DNA of 64,000 bases from Luteitalea sp. TBR-22 (GTDB lineage: Bacteria; Acidobacteriota; Vicinamibacteria; Vicinamibacterales; Vicinamibacteraceae). This document shows, in pieces, positions 46,935 to 54,474 of the stretch; position 1 is the first letter of the stretch; each line of letters begins with the position of its first letter. The stretch lies in contig NZ_AP024452.1 of the NCBI RefSeq assembly GCF_016865485.1, positions 2,006,501 to 2,070,500 of the forward strand. Direction: 5' to 3'. The translations under genes and the position numbers were made by a program. The notes under the pieces are model-generated. The model saw only the letters and a program-made list of their open reading frames with translations. It made no database searches and was not told the DNA's origin.

Positions 46935-47648
46935 TCACACTCCCTTGCATGCCCTGCACACGTCGGGCCGGTCGGACCCGACCACGCACCGGGCCTGCTG
47001 ATCGCTCTGGCGCGTCGCGCGCGCCAGGAACTCCCGCATCGCCGCGTCGGCCCGCACGCGGTCACCCTCGGCGACCAGCGCGGGCACGCAGCCCTCGAGG
47101 ACGCCTTCCCACAAGGCCTGGCGGCGCTCGTAGGTGTCCACGTGGTTCCTCACCTCAGGCCGCCAGCTGCCGAGATACTCGGCGAGGACGCCCGTCTGCG
47201 GCGTCAGCACCTCGTCCCGGATGCGATCGCGAATCTGCTTGGCGAGCGCCGGACTCGTGCCCGCGGTCGACACCGCCACCTGCACCGGGCCTTGCCGCAC
47301 GATCGCCGGCGCGATGAAGTTGCAGTGGTCGAGGTCGTCCACCGCGTTGGCCACGCGCCCGGCCTGCTCCGCGAGCCGATAGATGCGCGCGTTGAGATCC
47401 CGGTCGTCGGTTGCGGCGTACGACAGGAACTGCCCGTCGAGGTCAGCGGGCTCGAATGCCCGGCGGTGCCACGTCACCGCCTGCTCGGCGGCCCACGCCG
47501 TGATGTCCTGACCCGCCTCCGGCGCGACCACCGTGACCAGGGCGCCGGCCTCGATCAACCCGCGCACCTTGCCCGTCGCGATCGGCCCGCCGCCGACGAC
47601 GAGGCAGGCGCGCCCGTGGAGATCGAGGTAGACGGGGTAGAAGGGCAT
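46935..47648 (-). CDS. Precorrin-2 dehydrogenase/ferrochelatase (CysG N-terminal type)
   Basis: A 237-residue protein with the NAD-binding CysG_N domain: YLDLHGRACLVVGGGPIATGKVRGLIEAGA, then FLSYAATDDRDLNARIYRLAEQ and NFIAPAIVRQGPVQVAVSTAGTSPALAKQIRD. It oxidises precorrin-2 to sirohydrochlorin and inserts iron. Most relatives are MET8-like proteins of about 200 residues. The Cys-containing tail (VVGSDRPDVCRACKG) is an extra. I chose ATG 47648 (MPFYPVYLDL); a GTG at 47660 would overlap the sulfite reductase gene. Confidence 0.88.
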   Translation of the reverse strand: MPFYPVYLDLHGRACLVVGGGPIATGKVRGLIEAGALVTVVAPEAGQDITAWAAEQAVTWHRRAFEPADLDGQFLSYAATDDRDLNARIYRLAEQAGRVANAVDDLDHCNFIAPAIVRQGPVQVAVSTAGTSPALAKQIRDRIRDEVLTPQTGVLAEYLGSWRPEVRNHVDTYERRQALWEGVLEGCVPALVAEGDRVRADAAMREFLARATRQSDQQARCVVGSDRPDVCRACKGV

Positions 47649-47652
47649 GGGG

Positions 47653-49323
47653 TCACGCACCCGCGACGGCGGCCTCCGTGATGGTGGCCTTGAGCACGTC
47701 GAAGCCGACGCGATCGCAGAAGTCGCCGAAACCCTCGTCGCCCTGGCGCTCGTCGCGATACCGCGAGAACAGCGGCTTCAACGTGTCGGCCACCTGGCCG
47801 AGTGGGACCAGGTCCTGGAACGGCCGCGCGAGGCGCGTGCCCGCCCGGTCGCCGCCCAGGTACAACAGGTACTTGTCGAGCGACCGACCGACGAGCGCGA
47901 CTTCCGCCACGTACGGTCGGGCGCAGCCGTTGGGGCAGCCGGTCATCCGGAACACGATCGGCAGCCCAGCCAGTCCCTCGTCGGCCAGCGCCGCGTCGAT
48001 GTCACCCATCACGCGGGGCAGCACGCGCTCGGCCTCGCTGATGGCCAGGCCGCACGTCGGCAGGGCGGGACAGGCGAGGCTGTTGCGGCGCACGCCACTG
48101 ATGCGCTCGACGGTGACGATGCCGTGAGCGGCCAGCAGGGCCTCGACGGCGCCGCGGTCCGCGTCGCGCAGGCCCGACAGCAGGATGTTCTGCTGCGCGG
48201 TCAACTGCACGCTCGCCCCGAAGCGCGAGACGACCTCGCGGATTCCGGTGCGCAGGCGCCGGGGCCCGACGTCGGCGATGCGCCCGGAGTCCACCGGCAG
48301 GCCGATCGACCAGGTGTCGGGCGAGGTCTCGGTCCATCCGAGGTGGTCGAGCACCACGAAGGGCGGCATCGGCCGCGGGTCCTCGATCGCGAACGGCACG
48401 CGGGCCTGCAGTTCGCGGCGGAACCACTCGACGCCCTGCTCCTCGAGCACGTACTTGAGCCGCGCGTGCTTGCGGTTGGTGCGGTCGCCGAAGTCGCGAT
48501 GCACCGTCACGATGGCCTTCACGACGTCGACGGCATGCTCGGGGGCGACAAAGCCGATCACGTCGGCCAGGCGCGCGAACGTCGCCTCCTTGTTGTGGGT
48601 CACGCCCATCCCGCCGCCGGCCACCACGTTGAAGCCGGCGAGTGCGCCATCCTCCCCGAACAGCGCGATGAGGCCCGCGTCGTTGGTGAAGATGTCCATG
48701 CAGTTGTCGCCCGCGAAGGCGATCGCGGCCTTGAACTTGCGCGGCAGGTAGGTGGTGCCGTAGAGCGGGTCCTCCTCGTCGGCGACGATGGCCTCGCCGT
48801 CCACCCAGATCTGGTGGTACGCCTTCGTGCGCGGCAGGGTCGCGGCGCTCAACTGGTCGGCGATGCGCTGCACGGCGACGCGGCGCGGGTCGTCGGAGGG
48901 CGCGGGACAGCACATCACGTTGCGCACCACGTCGCCGCACGCGCCGAACGTCGTCACCAGCGCGTGGTTGAGGCTGCGGATGGTGTCGCGCAGGTGCCCT
49001 TTCACCACGCCGTGGAACTGGATGCCCTGCCGCGTCGTGATGCGCAGCGTGCCGTTGCCGAAGCGGGTGGCGATGTCGTCGTGCGCGAGGTACTGCGCGG
49101 CGGTGAGCCGGCCGCCGGGCAGCTTGCTGCGCACCATGAAGATGTATTCCTTGGCGGCCGCACCCCGCTTGTCCCGGTTGGTCTGCTCGTACGACCCGTG
49201 GAACTTGATCAGGACCTTGCCGGCCTCGCTCAGGTACGCGTCGGCGCTCTCGAGATCTCCGGCCAACGGACCGCGGAGCCCGTGGCTCTCGGCCTTGACC
49301 TGTTCGACGTTCAGCTTGCTCAT
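47653..49323 (-). CDS. cysI: Assimilatory sulfite reductase (sirohaem, 4Fe-4S)
   Basis: The 556-residue protein is a duplicated nitrite/sulfite reductase ferredoxin-like hemoprotein. Cluster and sirohaem cysteines are present as CPALPTC (about 418 and 424) and GCPNGC (about 462 and 466). RITTRQGIQFHG and DIFTNDAGL are typical substrate-side segments. It reduces sulfite to sulfide with six electrons, probably from ferredoxin because no CysJ flavoprotein lies nearby. Its ATG overlaps the cysH stop codon (49320-49323). Confidence 0.92.
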   Translation of the reverse strand: MSKLNVEQVKAESHGLRGPLAGDLESADAYLSEAGKVLIKFHGSYEQTNRDKRGAAAKEYIFMVRSKLPGGRLTAAQYLAHDDIATRFGNGTLRITTRQGIQFHGVVKGHLRDTIRSLNHALVTTFGACGDVVRNVMCCPAPSDDPRRVAVQRIADQLSAATLPRTKAYHQIWVDGEAIVADEEDPLYGTTYLPRKFKAAIAFAGDNCMDIFTNDAGLIALFGEDGALAGFNVVAGGGMGVTHNKEATFARLADVIGFVAPEHAVDVVKAIVTVHRDFGDRTNRKHARLKYVLEEQGVEWFRRELQARVPFAIEDPRPMPPFVVLDHLGWTETSPDTWSIGLPVDSGRIADVGPRRLRTGIREVVSRFGASVQLTAQQNILLSGLRDADRGAVEALLAAHGIVTVERISGVRRNSLACPALPTCGLAISEAERVLPRVMGDIDAALADEGLAGLPIVFRMTGCPNGCARPYVAEVALVGRSLDKYLLYLGGDRAGTRLARPFQDLVPLGQVADTLKPLFSRYRDERQGDEGFGDFCDRVGFDVLKATITEAAVAGA

Positions 49324-50084
49324 GACTGTTCCTGGGCGTCGCGCGCCGCCACCGGCGTGAGGACGCGATGCAGTCCGCACTCCTTCTTGGAGGCCTCCCA
49401 CCACCACCGGCCGGCGCGCGGGTCCTCGCCCGGCGCGATGGGGCGGGTGCATGGCGCGCAGCCGATGCTCACGTAACCCTGGGCGTGCAGGGGGTTGTCG
49501 GGCACGTCGTGCTCGTCGAGGTAGGCGACGACCTCGTCGAGCGACCACTCGATGAGCGGGTTCAACTTGAGCAGGCCGTAGCCCTCGTCCCACTCCACGA
49601 TGCGCATGCCCTGCCGGTTGGCCGACTGCTCGCGCCGCAGGCCGGTCACCCACACGCGCACGCCCTGGAGCGCCCTCGCCAGCGGCCGCACCTTGCGCAA
49701 CTCGCAGCAGGCCTTGCGGTCGTCCACCGACGCGCGGAAGCTGTGGTGGCCCCGCGTGCCGACGAACACCTCGACCTCGGCCGCGTCCGGGAAGTAGACC
49801 TCGATCTGGCGCCCGTACCGCTCGCGTGTCGCGTCGATGAGCGCGTGGGTCTCCTCGAAGAGGCGGCCGGTGTCGAGCGTGAAGATGCGGATCGGGATGT
49901 CGTGGGTCCAGATCGCGTCGGTGATCACCTGGTCTTCCTGGCCGAGCGACGTCGAGAACGCCACCGTGCCGGGGAAGCGGTCGGCCACCAGGCGGAGGCG
50001 GCCGGGAAGGTCGAGGGCCTCGAGCGCCGAGGCGAGGGCATGCAGGTCGTGGGTGTCGTGGTGTGTGGCCATGGGAGAAGTCAT
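49320..50084 (-). CDS. cysH: APS reductase (CysH family, Fe-S type)
   Basis: The 254-residue protein has the PAPS_reduct fold with VAFSTSLGQEDQVI (P-loop-like), TLDTGRLFEETH, the catalytic KKECGLH near the C-terminus (C about 236), and two cysteine pairs (KACCELRK near 126-127, CAPC near 208-211). The paired CC...CxxC binds a [4Fe-4S] cluster and marks enzymes that use APS rather than PAPS. It makes sulfite from APS with thioredoxin. The ATG overlaps the permease stop codon (50081-50084). ATP sulfurylase genes are not in this window. Confidence 0.92.
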   Translation of the reverse strand: MTSPMATHHDTHDLHALASALEALDLPGRLRLVADRFPGTVAFSTSLGQEDQVITDAIWTHDIPIRIFTLDTGRLFEETHALIDATRERYGRQIEVYFPDAAEVEVFVGTRGHHSFRASVDDRKACCELRKVRPLARALQGVRVWVTGLRREQSANRQGMRIVEWDEGYGLLKLNPLIEWSLDEVVAYLDEHDVPDNPLHAQGYVSIGCAPCTRPIAPGEDPRAGRWWWEASKKECGLHRVLTPVAARDAQEQS

Positions 50085-50986
50085 GCGCCGGCGGCGCCAA
50101 GGCCCCAGCGCGTCGCGACGCGGCGCTCGAGGGGCGCGAAGATCCACTGGTTGAACGCCACGCCGATGGCGACGATGAGCACCATCACCGCCATCACGCG
50201 CGCGGCGTCGTTGAGGTCACGTCCGGTCTGCAGGAGGTTGCCGAGCGACAGCGAGTAGTAGAGGAGTTCGGCGGCCATCAGCGACCGCCACGCGAAGGCC
50301 CAGCCCTGCTTCAGCCCGGCGAGCACGGTCGGGAACGCGGCAGGCAACACCACCTCGACGTAGAGGCGCCAGCCGGAGGCGCCGAGGTTGCGCGCGGCCT
50401 TCACGAACACGGGTGGCGTGTTGGCGATGCCGTCGCGCACGCCGAGCACGATCGAGAACAGCGAGCCCATCACCACCACGAACACGATGGCGCGCTCGCT
50501 GAGGCCGAACCACAGGATGGCGAGCGGCAGCCAGCACACGCTCGGCAGCGCCTGCAGGCCGACCATGAGGGTGCCGAGCGTCTCGCGGAGGCCGCGGAAG
50601 CGCGCCAGCAGCAAGCCGAGCCCGACGCCGCCGATCAGCGAGATGCCGTATCCCACAACGAGCCGCAGCAGGCTCGAGGCCGCCCCACGCACGAACACGC
50701 CGCTGCGGATGCCCTCGGCCAGCGACGCGCCCACGGCCACCGGGCCGGGCAGCAGGTAGTCGGGCCACGGCCCGAACCGCGACAGCGCCTCCCAGCCGAC
50801 GAGCAGCAGCGCGAAGAACACCGCGCGGCGCGCCGTGGCCGGCGAGACGAGCCCGGCAATCGGCCCGCCAGGCCGGCCAGCGAGTGCCTCGGTCCCGCTC
50901 GATCGTCGGTCTGCCCGGCTCGAATGTGGGTAGGGTCGGCTCTGCGAGCCGGCCGTCAGCGTTGCCGTCTGGCTGGGATTGTTCAT
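50081..50986 (-). CDS. ABC transporter permease, NitT/TauT/SsuC type
   Basis: A 301-residue BPD_transp_1 permease with about six membrane helices after a roughly 50-residue hydrophilic N-terminus. The EAA-type loop KAARNLGASGWRLYVEVVLP contacts the ATPase. It is closest in look to the sulfonate/taurine/nitrate permeases (FGPWPDYLLPGP, LQALPSVCWLPLAILWFGLS). Its position directly upstream of cysH argues that the imported solute is sulfate or another sulfur source. It begins 1 bp after the ATPase gene. Confidence 0.88.
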   Translation of the reverse strand: MNNPSQTATLTAGSQSRPYPHSSRADRRSSGTEALAGRPGGPIAGLVSPATARRAVFFALLLVGWEALSRFGPWPDYLLPGPVAVGASLAEGIRSGVFVRGAASSLLRLVVGYGISLIGGVGLGLLLARFRGLRETLGTLMVGLQALPSVCWLPLAILWFGLSERAIVFVVVMGSLFSIVLGVRDGIANTPPVFVKAARNLGASGWRLYVEVVLPAAFPTVLAGLKQGWAFAWRSLMAAELLYYSLSLGNLLQTGRDLNDAARVMAVMVLIVAIGVAFNQWIFAPLERRVATRWGLGAAGA

Positions 50987-50987
50987 G

Positions 50988-51779
50988 TCAGGCCTCGAGC
51001 AGGCTCGGCTCGGTCGTCGCGTCGAGCGCTTGCCGCAGGACGGTCATCACCTCGGCTGCCCGTTCGAGGACCGCGATGTCCTCGAGCGCGCGCGGGCGGG
51101 GCAGGTCGATCCGGAAGTCGCCGACGACGCGGCCGGGGCGAGGCGACAGGACGATCACGCGATCGCCGAGCGCCACGGCCTCGCGCACGTTGTGGGTCAC
51201 GAACACCACGGTCTTGCCCGTGGCGGCCCACAGCGATTCGAGCTCGTGGTGCAGGCGGTCGCGGGTGAGCGCGTCGAGCGCCCCGAAGGGCTCGTCCATC
51301 AGCAGCACCGACGGGTCGGTCGCAAGGGCGCGCGCCAGCGCGGCCCGCTGGCGCATGCCGCCCGACAACTGGTGCACCCAGGCCCGCTCGAAGCCCTCGA
51401 GGTGGACGCGGGCGATCCAGTCGCACGCGATGTCGTGCTGTTCCGCCACCGGTCGCGACGAGTGCCGGAGGCCGAAGCGGACGTTCTCCTCGACGGTGAG
51501 CCACGGGAAGAGCGCCGCGTCCTGGAAGAGCAGGACGCGGTCGGGCGAAGTGCCGGTGACCGGCGTGTCGCCGACCGTCACCGTGCCGCTGGTCGGCGTG
51601 TCGAGGCCCGCGATGAGCTGCAGGAGCGTCGACTTGCCGCAGCCACTGGCGCCGAGCAGGCACACGAACTCGCCGGCGGCGACCTCGAGGTCGGTCGGGG
51701 CGAGCGCCTCGACGACGCGGTCGCCCGACGCGTACGTCCGCTGCACGCCCGACAGGCGCAGCGATCGGCCGGCGCTCAT
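50988..51779 (-). CDS. ABC transporter ATP-binding protein, NitT/TauT/SsuB type
   Basis: The 263-residue ATPase has Walker A GASGCGKST, Q-loop LLFQDAALFPWL, signature LSGGMRQRAALARAL, Walker B VLLMDEPFGALD and switch His in VFVTHN. It energises the permease encoded next. Length and sequence are those of the SsuB/TauB group. Its ATG overlaps the TGA of the binding-protein gene (51776-51779). Confidence 0.92.
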   Translation of the reverse strand: MSAGRSLRLSGVQRTYASGDRVVEALAPTDLEVAAGEFVCLLGASGCGKSTLLQLIAGLDTPTSGTVTVGDTPVTGTSPDRVLLFQDAALFPWLTVEENVRFGLRHSSRPVAEQHDIACDWIARVHLEGFERAWVHQLSGGMRQRAALARALATDPSVLLMDEPFGALDALTRDRLHHELESLWAATGKTVVFVTHNVREAVALGDRVIVLSPRPGRVVGDFRIDLPRPRALEDIAVLERAAEVMTVLRQALDATTEPSLLEA

Positions 51780-52813
51780 CGCGATCCTCCCGCCACGGGC
51801 GGCAAGCCCTTCTCCTTCAGCACGGCGTTCAACGGCTCGAGGGCGTACAGGGCCGACAGGTCCGGCGTGCTGGTGCCCAGGAACCCGAGCTGGAACGCGT
51901 GGTCGGCCATCACCGCGACCGTCGAGGCCAGAGGGTCCCAGGTGTAGTCCACGTGGCGGAACGCGGTCTCGAGGACCGCCGGCGGCAGGGCCGCCGTCGT
52001 GATGCGGGCGATCTCGCGGTTGGCCAGCGCTGCGGCCTCGGTCTGGTGCCCGTCGATCCACTGGACGGCGTCGACGTGGGCGCGCAGGAACGCGCGAACG
52101 AGGTCCGGATGCGCCTCGAGGAAGCGGGTGGCGACGATCACGTGCGTCGTCGCGAAGCGTTCGCCCGGCCACTTGCTGCGCTCGTCGAACCACACCGTGG
52201 CGCCGGCTTCCTGGATCAGCCGTGTACCCCACGGTTCGGCCACCCAGGCGCCGTCGATCTGGCCTCGCTGGAAGGACGTGAGGATGTCGGCCGGCTGTGT
52301 CGGGACGATGGCGAAGGTGCCGCCCTCGTCGGCCGTCTTCAGGCCGGCATCGCGGGCGAGAACCCGCAGCGCGATGTCCTGGGTGCCGCCGCGTTGCGGC
52401 GTCGCGATGCGCTTGCCCGCCAGGTCGGCCGGCGTGCGGATGCCCGCCTCCGGTCGGATCACGAACAACGCGCCGCCGCTCGACGCGCCGGCGATCACGC
52501 GCAGGGCCTCGCCGCGGCTCTTCACGTACCCGTTCACCGCCGGACTGGGGCCCACGTAGGCGATGTCGATCTCGCCGGCCAGCAGCGCCTCGATGGCCTG
52601 CGGGCCGGTACCGAAGGTCTTCACCTCGACGGTGTTGGGGGCGAGCGCCGTGCGCACGCCGCCATTGGCGAGCGCGACCATCGCCACGGCATGGGTGAGG
52701 TTGGGGAAGTGCGCCACGCGCACCGTCACCGTGCCGCCGGTCGGCGCCGACGACGATCCACCGCAGGCGGCAGTGACGATGAGGACGAGCAGCAGGCTGA
52801 AGCGCGTGATCAC
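51776..52813 (-). CDS. ABC transporter substrate-binding lipoprotein (SsuA/NMT1-like)
   Basis: The 345-residue protein starts at GTG 52813 (GGGGA 5 nt upstream). It has a lipoprotein leader with lipidated C17 (LIVTAACGG), followed by an NMT1/SsuA-like binding fold: VRVAHFPNLTHAVAMVALANG, EIDIAYVGPSPAVNGY and DGAWVAEPWGTRLI. It would capture the sulfur solute outside the cell. It is the first structural gene of a seven-gene sulfur operon. An intrinsic terminator and a leader ORF with clustered Cys codons lie between it and the promoter. No sulfonate monooxygenase gene is present, so sulfate or thiosulfate is as likely as a sulfonate. Confidence 0.85.
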   Translation of the reverse strand: MITRFSLLLVLIVTAACGGSSSAPTGGTVTVRVAHFPNLTHAVAMVALANGGVRTALAPNTVEVKTFGTGPQAIEALLAGEIDIAYVGPSPAVNGYVKSRGEALRVIAGASSGGALFVIRPEAGIRTPADLAGKRIATPQRGGTQDIALRVLARDAGLKTADEGGTFAIVPTQPADILTSFQRGQIDGAWVAEPWGTRLIQEAGATVWFDERSKWPGERFATTHVIVATRFLEAHPDLVRAFLRAHVDAVQWIDGHQTEAAALANREIARITTAALPPAVLETAFRHVDYTWDPLASTVAVMADHAFQLGFLGTSTPDLSALYALEPLNAVLKEKGLPPVAGGSR

Positions 52814-52854
52814 GTAGGTCCCCGACAGGGCGGCCCGGTCGTCGACATGGCCGC

Positions 52855-52890
52855 AGAAACACGAAAGCCCGGAAGGTGTGCTTCCGGGCT
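52855..52890 (-). terminator. Attenuator terminator upstream of the sulfur operon
   Basis: On the minus strand AGCCCGGAAG, loop CACAC, CTTCCGGGCT form a perfect 10-bp stem followed by TTCGTGTTTC. It lies 42 nt upstream of the binding-protein gene, which it would silence. Bases from GGC to the T tract (GGCTTTCGTGTTTC) are identical to those of the cysM attenuator. TGCTTCC in the leader (52952-52958) can pair with GGAAGCA (52879-52885) as an alternative. Confidence 0.75.
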
Positions 52891-52927
52891 GCGGCAACGA
52901 CGAGGGCTGGACGTCAGAGACGGCGTG

Positions 52928-53038
52928 TCAGCAGGTGGTCGCGGTCGGCGAGGAAGCAGGAGGCATGGCGGGGCGACAACAGGCGCACATACGACGCCCC
53001 CGGCCCTCGTTTGCCATCCGCATGCTCCGGCGCGACAT
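52928..53038 (-). CDS. Cysteine-cluster leader peptide of the sulfur operon
   Basis: The ORF has 36 codons if it starts at ATG 53038, where a CAGGAT -10-like box ends 6 nt upstream. It has 29 codons from ATG 53017, which has CGGAG 7 nt upstream. Either way it contains MCACCRP (Cys at 18, 20, 21) and ends with a Cys codon directly before the TGA. Ribosome stalling on these Cys codons would control the terminator 37 nt downstream. The Cys content is lower than in the cysM leader, but spacing and terminator tail match it. The function is inferred from the parallel. Confidence 0.62.
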   Translation of the reverse strand: MSRRSMRMANEGRGRRMCACCRPAMPPASSPTATTC

Positions 53039-53044
53039 GCAGAC

Positions 53045-53073
53045 ATCCTGCGTGCGGCGCGCGCGGCGTGCAA
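53045..53073 (-). promoter_or_regulatory. Putative promoter of the sulfur operon leader
   Basis: TTGCAC (53068-53073) and CAGGAT (53045-53050) on the minus strand are separated by 17 bp. The predicted start point is at or next to the leader ATG (53038). Confidence 0.45.
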
Positions 53074-53083
53074 GCACGGCAGG

Positions 53084-53095
53084 TGTCATATGACA
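53084..53095. promoter_or_regulatory. 12-bp palindrome TGTCATATGACA
   Basis: A perfect palindrome in the divergent region between the sulfur operon leader and the D-cysteine desulfhydrase gene, 11 bp upstream of the putative -35. It is AT-rich against the local background and could be a regulator site. Confidence 0.4.
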
Positions 53096-53101
53096 GGGAT
53101 C

Positions 53102-53243
53102 GGGCACCGGGCACCGGGCACCGAACACCGGGCACCGGGTGCCGGGCGCCGGGCGCCGGGAGCGGGCCCTGACTGCCGACAGCCTGCTGCGACCGACTGC
53201 CGACTGCCGACTGCCGACCGCCGACTGCCCACTACCGACTGCC
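53102..53243. repeat. Two adjacent heptamer arrays, GGGCACC and GACTGCC types
   Basis: 53102-53164 has eight units of GGGCACC and variants plus a decayed ninth. 53171-53243 has GACTGCC units (about nine, with one 10-bp interruption). Together they fill the gap before the D-cysteine desulfhydrase gene. The first heptamer is the same word as in the array at 13603. Confidence 0.75.
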
Positions 53244-53263
53244 CTGCTGTAAGGTGTGCAGCC

Positions 53264-54301
53264 ATGGATCTGTCGCGCTTTCCTCGTCGCCGGTACTCCC
53301 ACGCCCCCACGCCCATCGAGCGTCTGCCGCACTTCACCGCGGCGCTGGCGGCGCAGTGCCCGGCGGGACATCGACCCGAGATCTGGATCAAGCGCGACGA
53401 CATGCTGGGGCTGTTCCCGGGTGGCAACAAGACGCGCAAGCTCGAGTTCCTCGTCGCCGATGCGCTCGCCCAGGGGGCCGACACGCTGGTGACGTGCGGG
53501 GCGCCGCAGAGCAACCACTGCCGCATCACGCTGTCGGCGGCGGTGAAGGAAGGGCTGCGGTGCCGCTTCGTGATCGAGGAGCGGGTGCCGCACAGCTTCC
53601 GAGAGGATGCCAGCGGCAACCACTTCCTGTTCCGCCTCATGGGCGTGGAGTCGATGCGCGTGGTGCCGGCGGGCACCGACATGGCGGCGGAGATGCAGCG
53701 GGAGGTCGAGGCGCTCGCCGGTGAGGGACGCAAGGGCTACGCCATCCCCGGCGGCGGGTCGAACGCGATTGGCGGGCTCGGCTACGTCGCGTGCGTGCAG
53801 GAACTCATGGCCCAGAGCCTCGACATGGGTGTCCGTTTCGACCACGTGATCGTCGGCTCCGGCAGCTCCGGGACGCACGGCGGCATGCTCGCGGGGTTCG
53901 TCGGGCATCGCTACGACGCGACGCTGACCGGCATCGGCGTGAGCCGCGACCCGCAGGATCAGGTGCCGCTCGTGCTCAAGGAGGCGCAGGCGGTGCACGA
54001 CCTGCTCGGCACCGGCGTGCAGGTGCCCGTCGAGGCGGTCCGTTGCGTCGGCGGCTACTGGCAGCCGAAGTACTCGGTGCCCAACGCCCGCATGGTCGAG
54101 GCGACGCAGTGGCTCGCGCGCACGGAAGGCGTCATCCTCGACCCGGTGTACACCGGCAAGATCATGGCCGGCCTCATCGGGCTCGCACGTGAGGGCCACT
54201 TCCGCGACGGCGAGCAGGTGCTGTTCATGCACACCGGCGGCCTGCCGGGCGTGTTCGCCTACGAGCGCGAGCTCCTCGGGCAGGTGGAGATGGCGCCCTG
54301 A
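53264..54301 (+). CDS. dcyD: D-cysteine desulfhydrase / ACC deaminase family
   Basis: The 345-residue fold-type II PLP enzyme has PIERLPHFTAAL, PLP lysine K56 in GGNKTRKLEF, CGAPQSNHCRITLSAAV and a glycine loop GSGSSGTHGGML. D-cysteine desulfhydrases and ACC deaminases share this fold. I prefer the former because it faces the sulfur assimilation operon, where it could recover sulfide from D-cysteine. The start codon has no Shine-Dalgarno sequence. Heptamer arrays fill its upstream region. Confidence 0.8.
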   Translation: MDLSRFPRRRYSHAPTPIERLPHFTAALAAQCPAGHRPEIWIKRDDMLGLFPGGNKTRKLEFLVADALAQGADTLVTCGAPQSNHCRITLSAAVKEGLRCRFVIEERVPHSFREDASGNHFLFRLMGVESMRVVPAGTDMAAEMQREVEALAGEGRKGYAIPGGGSNAIGGLGYVACVQELMAQSLDMGVRFDHVIVGSGSSGTHGGMLAGFVGHRYDATLTGIGVSRDPQDQVPLVLKEAQAVHDLLGTGVQVPVEAVRCVGGYWQPKYSVPNARMVEATQWLARTEGVILDPVYTGKIMAGLIGLAREGHFRDGEQVLFMHTGGLPGVFAYERELLGQVEMAP

Positions 54302-54339
54302 TCATTCGGCGCCCTGGGAATGCCGCGATGCCGTCGGGG

Positions 54340-54364
54340 GTAGGGCGCGGTGTCTCACCGCGCC
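54340..54364 (+). repeat. GTAGGG hairpin repeat
   Basis: GTAGGG with 9-bp stem GGCGCGGTG / CACCGCGCC, loop TCT (arms 54344-54352 and 54356-54364), 38 bp after the desulfhydrase gene. Confidence 0.7.
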
Positions 54365-54402
54365 GTGATGATGTCGTGATGCCGGGGATGCCGAGGAAGC
54401 AT

Positions 54403-54428
54403 CCGAAGGCCGACGGCCGAATGACGAA
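54403..54428. repeat. CCGAAGGCCGACGGCCG repeat element
   Basis: Same element as 12135-12163, differing at one internal base, with the full ATGACGAAG tail. Confidence 0.6.
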
Positions 54429-54449
54429 GGCCGCACCGTTGTCGACAGT

Positions 54450-54474
54450 GGCGGCGTGGGACACGCCGCCCTAC
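54450..54474 (-). repeat. GTAGGG hairpin repeat, inverted copy
   Basis: Stem GGCGGCGTG / CACGCCGCC with GGA loop, followed by CTAC. It is the reverse orientation of the copy at 54340 and overlaps the last codons of the LamG gene. Confidence 0.7.
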
